64,000 nt of DNA, from contig NZ_AP022620.1 in assembly GCF_010731855.1 (NCBI RefSeq), positions 1,922,001 to 1,986,000 on the forward strand, given 5' to 3'. Numbering within the stretch: position 1 is the first letter of the stretch; the number at the start of each line of letters is the position of its first letter. The notes under the pieces are model-generated. The model was given only the letters and a program-made list of their open reading frames with translations, was not told the origin of the DNA and ran no database searches. A program made the translations under genes and the position numbers. The DNA comes from Mycolicibacterium anyangense (GTDB lineage Bacteria > Actinomycetota > Actinomycetes > Mycobacteriales > Mycobacteriaceae). Below are positions 10,146 to 16,022 of this stretch, piece by piece.

Positions 10146-10898
10146 ATGGCGAAATCCCGTACACCCGCCGAGACCAAGGCTGCCAAGGCCGAGGCGAAGG
10201 CCGCCCGCAAGGCCGCGTCCAAGCAACGCCGCGCCCAGCTGTGGCAGGCATTCCAGATGCAGCGCAAGGAAGACAAGCGGCTGCTGCCCTACATGATCGG
10301 CGCATTCGTGCTGGTCGTCGCGGCTTCTGTGGCCGTCGGCGTCTACGCCGGCGGGTTCACGATGTACCTGATGATCCTGCTGGGTGTGGTGCTCGGCGCG
10401 CTGGTGGCCTTCATCATCTTCGGCCGCCGCGCCCAGAAGTCGGTGTACAGCAAGGCCGAGGGCCAGACCGGGGCCGCGGCGTGGGCGCTGGACAACCTGC
10501 GCGGCAAGTGGCGGGTGACTCCCGGTGTCGCGGCGACCGGGCATTTCGACGCCGTGCACCGCGTGATCGGCCGGCCCGGGGTGATCTTCGTGGCCGAAGG
10601 TGTGCCGTCGAGGGTCAAGCCGCTGCTGGCGCAGGAGAAGAAGCGCACCGCCCGGCTGGTCGGCGATGTCCCGATCTACGACGTGATCGTCGGCAATGGC
10701 GAGGGTGAGGTACCGCTGGCCAAGCTGGAGCGTCACCTGACCAAGCTGCCCGCGAACATCACCGTCAAGCAGATGGACACCCTGGAGTCCAAGCTGGTCG
10801 CGCTGGGATCCCGGATGGGCCCGGCCGCCATGCCCAAGGGCCCGCTGCCGGCCCAGGCCAAGATGAAGGGCGTGCAGCGGACGGTGCGCCGCCGCTGA
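10146..10898 (+). CDS. DUF4191 membrane protein (Rv2219 orthologue)
   Basis: A 250-residue protein, the same length I recall for Rv2219. The N-terminal 35 residues are Ala/Lys/Arg-rich and likely helical (AETKAAKAEAKAARKA). Two adjacent membrane segments follow (about 50-72, MIGAFVLVVAASVAVGVYAGG, and about 75-95), and then a soluble domain of about 150 residues. Function is unknown; the constant position after lipA suggests a link with envelope or lipoate metabolism, but this is inference. The stop codon is followed directly by the left 63-nt hairpin repeat (10900-10962), which may act as its terminator. Confidence 0.93.
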   Translation: MAKSRTPAETKAAKAEAKAARKAASKQRRAQLWQAFQMQRKEDKRLLPYMIGAFVLVVAASVAVGVYAGGFTMYLMILLGVVLGALVAFIIFGRRAQKSVYSKAEGQTGAAAWALDNLRGKWRVTPGVAATGHFDAVHRVIGRPGVIFVAEGVPSRVKPLLAQEKKRTARLVGDVPIYDVIVGNGEGEVPLAKLERHLTKLPANITVKQMDTLESKLVALGSRMGPAAMPKGPLPAQAKMKGVQRTVRRR

Positions 10899-10899
10899 G

Positions 10900-10962
10900 C
10901 GTTGATCCAGACCTCACGCTGAGAAAGTGCGGGTAGATCTCTGCGTCAGTTCTGCATCAACG
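10900..10962. repeat. Left copy of a 63-nt near-palindromic repeat flanking the DUF559 gene
   Basis: By eye this copy and the one at 11841-11903 align without gaps over all 63 positions with 51 identities. The element is also internally symmetric. The first 25 nt (starting CGTTGATCCAGACCTCACGC) and the reverse complement of the last 25 nt (starting CGTTGATGCAGAACTGACGC) share 21 of 25 bases around a 13-nt centre, so the single strand should fold into a long hairpin. The stop codon of the leftward DUF559 gene (10957-10959) lies inside it, and the rightward DUF4191 gene ends one base before it. It could serve as a terminator for both genes, as an insertion boundary, or as both. Confidence 0.85.
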
Positions 10963-11835
10963 TGGCCAGACTCGCTCCACGCGTCTGATCACGTCGGGAC
11001 CGCGGTCGCCGGCTAGGACCCTGATCCGCCGCCAGCCGAGCTGCTGGATGTACTCCGAGCGCGTGACATCGCCGCGGTACTGCATTCTGTCGGTGCGATG
11101 CTGCTCGCCGTCGTACTCCACGGCGATCTTGAGGTCAGGCCAGCCGAGGTCGAGGAAGTACCGCGGGTAGCCGTCTGGGGCGAGCACCGGAATCTGGGTC
11201 TGTGGTCTGGGGAAGCCCGCCTCGATGAGTAGCACCCGCAACCAGGATTCCTTCGGTGACTGCGCCCCACCGTCCATGAGGTCGAGAACCTTGGAAATCC
11301 TCCGAACACCGCGCACGTGCGGATGCCGATCGGCGACCGCCAGCACATCGTCAGCCTTGAAACCTGTCGCCCTCGCCAGCGCATCGATGCGTGCGACTGC
11401 TTCAACGATGGAACCTCGGCGAGCCAGATCGAACGCGGTGCGTTCGACGGTCGTCATCGACATGTCCCCCAGTCTTATGACCTCGGCCTCGAACAGTGTC
11501 TCCTGCCGAGCCACGACCCCCTTCGGCGACTTGTTGTTCGAGTAGATCAGCTCGATCGGGGCAGAGTCGTCGATCCACTTGGCGCGATGCAGAGCCGCCG
11601 CCGCCAGGCCAGCGACGACCCCGCGCCGCTTCGACCAGAGCCAGGCGGCGAGGGTCCGGTCCGCCAGTGTCAGCGGCGTGCCCTTCGGGGCGTATACGTC
11701 GGGCAGCAGCCGTTCGAAAGCAGAGCACAGTTCGTACCTGGACACCGCGCCTGCCGCCAACGCCTCGCTGCCGATGAACACCTGCATCCCGGGAACGATG
11801 TCAACGGCGGGCGAATCGCGCCGTCGGCTATCCAC
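10957..11835 (-). CDS. AbiEi-like N-terminal domain plus DUF559 (PD-(D/E)XK/Vsr-like) protein
   Basis: Up to 292 residues. The N-terminal half resembles AbiEi-type antitoxin winged helices (GSEALAAGAVSRYELCSAF, LPDVYAPKG, DRTLAAWLWSKRRGVVAGL). The C-terminal 110 residues match the DUF559 nuclease-like fold, with the acidic residues in YFLDLGWPDLKIAVEYDGEQHR (two runs: a FLDLGWP strand and a VEYDGEQH core) and a final IRRVERVW helix. Whether it cleaves DNA is not shown. The longest start is GTG 11835; an ATG at 11787 (MQVFIGSEAL) matches the usual family start better. It separates genes that are neighbours in M. tuberculosis and is bracketed by 63-nt direct repeats, suggesting insertion as a cassette. 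Confidence 0.85.
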   Translation of the reverse strand: MDSRRRDSPAVDIVPGMQVFIGSEALAAGAVSRYELCSAFERLLPDVYAPKGTPLTLADRTLAAWLWSKRRGVVAGLAAAALHRAKWIDDSAPIELIYSNNKSPKGVVARQETLFEAEVIRLGDMSMTTVERTAFDLARRGSIVEAVARIDALARATGFKADDVLAVADRHPHVRGVRRISKVLDLMDGGAQSPKESWLRVLLIEAGFPRPQTQIPVLAPDGYPRYFLDLGWPDLKIAVEYDGEQHRTDRMQYRGDVTRSEYIQQLGWRRIRVLAGDRGPDVIRRVERVWPR

Positions 11836-11840
11836 ACCCT

Positions 11841-11903
11841 CGTTGAGTCAGACCTCACGCCGAAGAAGTGCGAGTAAACCCCTGCGTGGGTTCTGGATCA
11901 ACG
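11841..11903. repeat. Right copy of the 63-nt near-palindromic repeat
   Basis: This copy lies between the start of the leftward DUF559 gene and the stop of the RDD protein gene (11912). It keeps the motif GACCTCACGC near its left end, AAGTGCG in the centre and ATCAACG at the right end. Its two 25-nt arms share 17 of 25 positions when one is reverse-complemented, weaker than the left copy. On the minus strand it follows the RDD gene by 8 nt and so could terminate it. Confidence 0.85.
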
Positions 11904-11911
11904 CGTACCGG

Positions 11912-12376
11912 TCAACGGCGGACGACGGCCGTCGCCGTCAGCCGGTCGTGCAAGCCGCGGCCGTCGGAGTCAGTGAACAGCGGCGGGATCACGAGGGAGA
12001 GCAACAGCCCCCGCACGATCGCGCGGCCGGTGCCCACGTGCAGGCGGTTGTCTGTCGGCACCACCATCAGGCCGAGCGCGTATTGGCCGGGCGTGAACCC
12101 GAACAGCCGCACCGAGATCACGCCCAGCAGGAACCAGATCACCAGCACCGCGGTGGACAGCATCGCCGTACTCACCACTCCGGCCGCGATCAGCAGACCC
12201 ACCAGGCCGTAGCTGATGAACCAGTCGATGATCAGTGCGCCGAAACGCCGGCCCATCCGCGCCAGCGAGCGCGGACCGGATTCGGGCAGGCCTAAGGCCT
12301 GGCCGGGATAACCGGCAGACCGGTCGGGCTCCACCGATTCCGGCCCCGACAGCCATGAGCCCATTTCACGCGCCAT
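11912..12376 (-). CDS. RDD-family membrane protein (Rv2219A orthologue)
   Basis: A 154-residue membrane protein with the RDD motif segment near residue 45 (RMGRRFGALIIDWFISYG), two closely spaced hydrophobic helices (VGLLIAAGVVS and TAVLVIWFLLGVIS), the GFTPGQYALGLMVV turn and a final helix (RAIVRGLLLSLVIPPLF) ending in DGRGLHDRLTATAVV, typical of the family. The ATG at 12376 (MAREMGSWLSG) is chosen; upstream in-frame codons lie in the glnA1 control region. RDD proteins are proposed transporters or ion-handling proteins; the substrate here is unknown. It is divergent to glnA1. Confidence 0.9.
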   Translation of the reverse strand: MAREMGSWLSGPESVEPDRSAGYPGQALGLPESGPRSLARMGRRFGALIIDWFISYGLVGLLIAAGVVSTAMLSTAVLVIWFLLGVISVRLFGFTPGQYALGLMVVPTDNRLHVGTGRAIVRGLLLSLVIPPLFTDSDGRGLHDRLTATAVVRR

Positions 12377-12424
12377 GGCCCCAGGATAGGTGCACCCCGC
12401 CGGTGACCTGCCGTCCGCAGATGC

Positions 12425-12462
12425 GTAACGTCGGCGCAACACGGGCTTGACTGGCGTGCAAC
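12425..12462. promoter_or_regulatory. Four-half-site GlnR operator upstream of glnA1
   Basis: Reading forward: GTAAC (12425-12429), 6 nt, GCAAC (12436-12440), 6 nt, TTGAC (12447-12451), 6 nt, GCAAC (12458-12462). This matches the spacing of the actinobacterial GlnR box (gTnAc-n6-GaAAc repeated twice, AC-n9-AC core) exactly. It ends 78 nt upstream of the glnA1 start codon. In M. smegmatis GlnR is the nitrogen regulator and glnA1 is among its targets. A TTGACT hexamer at 12447-12452, inside the third half-site, could also be a -35 element. Confidence 0.75.
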
Positions 12463-12540
12463 ATCACCTACCTAGCGTCACCTGCGGGTTAAGAATGTGT
12501 GCCTGGACATGCATGACGGCTGCAACGAAGGAGTGTGTAA

Positions 12541-13977
12541 GTGGCAGAAAAGAACGCTGACGACATCATCAAGTTGATCAAGGACGAGAACGTCGAGTAC
12601 GTCGACATCCGGTTCTGCGATCTGCCCGGTGTAGTCCAGCATTTCTCGATTCCCGCGTCGGCGTTCGACGAGAGCGTGTTCGAGGACGGCCTGGCATTCG
12701 ACGGATCGTCCGTGCGCGGCTTCCAGTCGATCCACGAGTCCGACATGATGCTGCTGCCGGATCCCGAGACCGCCCGCATCGACCCGTTCCGCGCCGCCAA
12801 GACGCTGAACCTCAACTTCTTCGTGCACGACCCGTTCACCCGCGAGGCCTACTCGCGCGACCCGCGCAACGTGGCCCGCAAGGCGGAGAACTACCTGGCC
12901 AGCACGGGCATCGCCGACACCGCCTACTTCGGCGCCGAGGCGGAGTTCTACATCTTCGACTCGATCGCCTTCGACTCGAAGATCAACGGCACCTTCTACG
13001 AGATCGACTCCGAGTCGGGCTGGTGGAACACCGGTGAGCCGTTCGAGGCCGACGGCAGCGCCAACCGCGGCTACAAGGTCCGTCCCAAGGGTGGCTACTT
13101 CCCCGTCGCCCCCTACGACCACTACGTCGATCTGCGCGACGAGATGGCCACTAACCTGATCAACGCCGGGTTCACCCTCGAGCGTGGTCACCACGAGGTG
13201 GGCACCGCCGGCCAGGCCGAGATCAACTACAAGTTCAACACCATGCTGGCCGCCGCCGACGATGTGCTGCTGTTCAAGTACATCATCAAGAACACCGCGT
13301 GGCAGAACGGCAAGACCGTCACCTTCATGCCCAAGCCGCTGTTCGGTGACAACGGGTCCGGCATGCACGTGCACCAGTCGCTGTGGAAGGACGGCAAGCC
13401 GCTGTTCCACGACGAGTCCGGTTACGCCGGTCTGTCCGACATGGCGCGCCACTACATCGGCGGCATCCTGCATCACGCCCCGTCGCTGCTGGCCTTCACC
13501 AACCCGACGGTGAACTCCTACAAGCGTCTGGTGCCGGGCTACGAGGCCCCGATCAACCTGGTGTACAGCCAGCGCAACCGCTCCGCCTGCGTGCGTATCC
13601 CGATCACCGGCAACAACCCGAAGGCCAAGCGTCTCGAGTTCCGCTGCCCGGACAGCTCGGGTAACCCGTACCTGGCGTTCGCGGCCATGCTGATGGCCGG
13701 TATCGACGGCATCAAGAAGAAGATCGAGCCGCAGGCACCGGTCGACAAGGACCTCTACGAGCTCCCGCCGGAGGAGGCCGCCAACATCCCGCAGGCGCCC
13801 ACCTCGCTGTCGGCCGTCATCGACCGGCTGGAAGAGGATCACGACTACCTCACCGAGGGTGGCGTGTTCACTCCCGACCTGATCGAGACCTGGATCTCCT
13901 ACAAGCGTGAGAACGAGATCCTGCCCGTGCAGATCCGTCCTCACCCGTACGAGTTCGCTCTGTACTACGACGTGTAA
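12541..13977 (+). CDS. glnA1: Glutamine synthetase type I, adenylylation-controlled
   Basis: Dodecameric enzyme that makes glutamine from glutamate, ammonia and ATP; in pathogenic mycobacteria it is also exported. The 478 residues carry the N-terminal latch region, [10 protein letters not shown], the metal-binding EAEFYIFD segment, the ATP-site [16 protein letters not shown] and the glutamate-flap region. The adenylylation tyrosine is Tyr406 in DLYELPPEE (codon 13756-13758), so GlnE (22100-25072) can regulate it. The start is GTG 12541 with the purine-rich GAAGGAG about ten bases upstream. A GlnR operator precedes it and a hairpin terminator follows. Confidence 0.98.
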   Translation: MAEKNADDIIKLIKDENVEYVDIRFCDLPGVVQHFSIPASAFDESVFEDGLAFDGSSVRGFQSIHESDMMLLPDPETARIDPFRAAKTLNLNFFVHDPFTREAYSRDPRNVARKAENYLASTGIADTAYFGAEAEFYIFDSIAFDSKINGTFYEIDSESGWWNTGEPFEADGSANRGYKVRPKGGYFPVAPYDHYVDLRDEMATNLINAGFTLERGHHEVGTAGQAEINYKFNTMLAAADDVLLFKYIIKNTAWQNGKTVTFMPKPLFGDNGSGMHVHQSLWKDGKPLFHDESGYAGLSDMARHYIGGILHHAPSLLAFTNPTVNSYKRLVPGYEAPINLVYSQRNRSACVRIPITGNNPKAKRLEFRCPDSSGNPYLAFAAMLMAGIDGIKKKIEPQAPVDKDLYELPPEEAANIPQAPTSLSAVIDRLEEDHDYLTEGGVFTPDLIETWISYKRENEILPVQIRPHPYEFALYYDV

Positions 13978-13996
13978 CTCGTCGCAGTAAGCCTGC

Positions 13997-14046
13997 CGAG
14001 CCCATCCGCTCCGCGACACCTCCGAGTCGCGCTGCGGGTGGGCTCG
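13997..14046 (+). terminator. Rho-independent-type hairpin after glnA1
   Basis: The arms CGAGCCCATCCGC (13997-14009) and GCGGGTGGGCTCG (14034-14046) pair over 13 bases with one G-U pair, 20 nt after the glnA1 stop. No T-run follows, as is common for mycobacterial terminators. Confidence 0.65.
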
Positions 14047-14115
14047 CTGGCGTTCACGGTTCGTTCAGTCGTCAAGCTATCCGGACCGCGGTCCGGATAT
14101 AGTAGGCTTCCGGTC

Positions 14116-14517
14116 ATGTCAGAGAAATTGGACGCCCGCCTCACCTCCTTCCACTCCCCTGTGCTCGGCGTGTTCCGGATCGTCATCGGCTTCCTGTTCA
14201 CCATCCACGGCACGGTGAAGCTCTTCGACTGGCCGATCTCCCAGGGCGGCCCCGCACCCGTCGGCGCGTGGCCGTACTGGTATGCCGGCGTGATCGAAGT
14301 GGTCGTCGGCATCCTGGTGATCCTGGGCGTTGGCATCATCACCCGCATCGCCGCGATCATCGGCTCCGGCGAGATGGCCTTTGCCTACTTCACCCAGCAC
14401 CAGCCCCAAGCACTGTGGCCCGTCGAGAACGGCGGCGAGCTCGCCATCCTGTACTGCTTCTCGCTGTTCCTGATCGCGTTCGCAGGCGTCGGCGCCTTCG
14501 CCGTACGGAGCAGATAG
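14116..14517 (+). CDS. DoxX-family membrane protein, copy 1
   Basis: A 133-residue protein with four predicted membrane helices: about 15-38 (VLGVFRIVIGFLFTIHG), 58-75 (YAGVIEVVVGILVILGVG), 78-96 and 105-127 (LAILYCFSLFLIAFAGVGAF). The pattern GxxxGxxFxxHG near the first helix and the MAFAYFTQHQP loop are typical of DoxX. In M. tuberculosis a DoxX protein joins a membrane oxidoreductase complex for thiol and oxidative stress; whether this one does is unknown. The ATG at 14116 gives the same MSxxLDARL start as the second copy. It follows glnA1 but is separated from it by a terminator. Confidence 0.9.
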   Translation: MSEKLDARLTSFHSPVLGVFRIVIGFLFTIHGTVKLFDWPISQGGPAPVGAWPYWYAGVIEVVVGILVILGVGIITRIAAIIGSGEMAFAYFTQHQPQALWPVENGGELAILYCFSLFLIAFAGVGAFAVRSR

Positions 14518-14583
14518 CCGTCACCGAACGGCACCAGTTCGGCTGAGTGACCGGTCTTTTGGCACCAAATCCAGCCGATCGGC

Positions 14584-14596
14584 CGTCACGGTGACG
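14584..14596. promoter_or_regulatory. Small palindrome between the two doxX genes
   Basis: CGTCACGGTGACG has perfect 6-base arms around one central base. It lies 38 nt upstream of the second doxX start codon, where a repressor or activator could bind. No regulator can be assigned, and such short palindromes also arise by chance in GC-rich DNA. Confidence 0.3.
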
Positions 14597-14633
14597 CTAC
14601 GGAGACGACCGCGAGACGGGTAGGGTCGATCGC

Positions 14634-15035
14634 ATGAGCCACAACCTTGACGCTCGCCTCTCCTCGTATTCACCTGCAGTACTCAGCGTGTTCCGCGTCG
14701 TCTTCGGACTGCTGTTCACCGGGCACGGGTCGAGCCTGTTGTTCGGCTGGCCGATGGGCCCGGCCGCAGAGTTCGGGACGTGGCCCGATTTCTTCGGCGG
14801 TGTCATCGAGTTCGTCACGGGACTGCTTGTGACGAGCGGGCTGTTCACCCGGCTTGCGGCGTTCATCGCCTCCGGTGCAATGGCTTTCACCTATTTCACC
14901 ATGCACCAGCCGGACGGGTTACTCCCCCTGACCAACAACGGTGAGCTCTCGGTGCTGTACTGCTTCGCCTTCTTCCTCCTGGTCTTCACCGGCGGCGGCG
15001 CCTATGCACTGGACGCTGTACGGGGACGGCGGTAA
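14634..15035 (+). CDS. DoxX-family membrane protein, copy 2
   Basis: A 133-residue paralogue of the preceding gene, starting MSHNLDARLSSY at ATG 14634. The four helices align one for one with copy 1, and LFTGHG, GGVIEFVTGLL, MAFTYFTMHQP and ELSVLYCFAFFLLVF are shared in pattern. The two genes are identical in length and about half identical by eye, so they come from a local duplication. The 116-nt gap with a palindrome suggests separate control. The tail reads ALDAVRGRR. Function is unknown beyond the DoxX family assignment. Confidence 0.9.
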   Translation: MSHNLDARLSSYSPAVLSVFRVVFGLLFTGHGSSLLFGWPMGPAAEFGTWPDFFGGVIEFVTGLLVTSGLFTRLAAFIASGAMAFTYFTMHQPDGLLPLTNNGELSVLYCFAFFLLVFTGGGAYALDAVRGRR

Positions 15036-15064
15036 CGCGATGGGACCCCGTCAGCTGTAGCCGT

Positions 15065-15673
15065 TCAGACGCACTCCAGCAGCGAGTCGCCCGGCTCCCC
15101 GACCGCGCCGACGGTGGCGTAGGGATGAATTCGGCCATCGTGATCGGTTGTCGCGCAGACGATTCCGCACACGCCGGCATCGACGCGCCGGGCCACCACC
15201 GGTGACTTCTCCAGCAGCGACATCCCGACGGAGACGATGTGCGCGGCGGACACCGCATCGACGCTGTCGGCAGCCGACCCGCGCCGGACGATCGAGGACA
15301 GCGCCTGCTCGATGGCCAGCCGGCTGGCGCCGTCCGGAACCTCGGCGGTGTCCCAGGCCCGCAGCGCCGCTTGCATCGCACTGCAGTTGTGGTGACCGAG
15401 CACCACGATCAACGGCACGTTGTAGGTTTCGACGGCATGCTCGAGGGTTCCGAGCACACCGGTGTCCACCACGTGGCCCCAGGTGCTCAGATCCATCAGC
15501 GACCCCCAGCTCTGGCCGAACACCACCTCACTGGCGACCTCGGCGTCCGCGCACCGGAACACCGCCGCCAGCGGAGCACCCTCGTGGAAGTTGTGCCGCT
15601 GTGAGCGCACCGGGCGGAAGAACATCTCGTTGCCGGCACGCAGTCGCTGCCAGGCGGTCATCGGATCAGACAT
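15065..15673 (-). CDS. Beta-carbonic anhydrase homologue with altered active-site dyad, last gene of the dab operon
   Basis: A 202-residue beta-class carbonic anhydrase homologue. The zinc ligands are kept: Cys41 (CADAE), His94 and Cys97 (GHHNCSA). The usual C-x-D-S-R becomes Cys41-Ala-Asp43-Ala-Glu45, so the arginine that pairs with the Asp to activate water is a glutamate. The usual (V)VRTAG near it is LSTWG, and GHxxCGA is GHHNCSA. It may have altered or no hydration activity. ATG 15673 is chosen because GAAAGG lies about nine bases upstream; GTG 15682 is too close to that site. It starts 25 nt after the PII-like gene and is probably co-transcribed with dabB-dabA. Confidence 0.85.
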   Translation of the reverse strand: MSDPMTAWQRLRAGNEMFFRPVRSQRHNFHEGAPLAAVFRCADAEVASEVVFGQSWGSLMDLSTWGHVVDTGVLGTLEHAVETYNVPLIVVLGHHNCSAMQAALRAWDTAEVPDGASRLAIEQALSSIVRRGSAADSVDAVSAAHIVSVGMSLLEKSPVVARRVDAGVCGIVCATTDHDGRIHPYATVGAVGEPGDSLLECV

Positions 15674-15698
15674 GTTGTGCACCTTTCGGGTTGGCGGA

Positions 15699-16022
15699 TC
15701 AGGAGAAGTAGTCGGGACGGCTGACGTAGGTCTCGGTCACGAACATCACGCCGGATGAGGCGTCGAGCAGCGGCCGCAGACCGGCAAGCAGAGCATCGAC
15801 CTTGTCTTCTGGCACCACGGTGATCAGCAGTTCCAGCGCTGCTTGCTGGTTGAACAGCAACCGGCCCTGGTGGTAACCGTTGTGCCCGAGCCCGGACACC
15901 CCGGACAGGCTGGTGAACCCGGTGGCACCGACACTCTGGATGAGCTCGCGTACCGCCGGTGCGTCGCTGCCGGCGACGACCACCTCTATCTTGATCATCT
16001 TGGTCAGCGTCGGTGCTGTCAT
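15699..16022 (-). CDS. PII-like signalling protein of the DAB operon (CPII type)
   Basis: A 107-residue PII-fold protein (MTAPTLTKMIKIEVVVAGSD) with beta-alpha-beta repeats: IKIEVVVAG, the short T-loop region GVSGLGHNGYHQGR, LELLITVVPEDKVDALLAGL and a C-terminal SGVMFVTETYVSR strand. The canonical uridylylation tyrosine loop of GlnB is missing, so it is not a normal nitrogen PII. Carbon-related PII proteins next to DAB or bicarbonate transporter genes bind adenine nucleotides and bicarbonate in the cases studied. The ATG at 16022 overlaps the dabA stop (ATGA), so translation is coupled. Its likely job is to gate the DabAB pump. Confidence 0.85.
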   Translation of the reverse strand: MTAPTLTKMIKIEVVVAGSDAPAVRELIQSVGATGFTSLSGVSGLGHNGYHQGRLLFNQQAALELLITVVPEDKVDALLAGLRPLLDASSGVMFVTETYVSRPDYFS

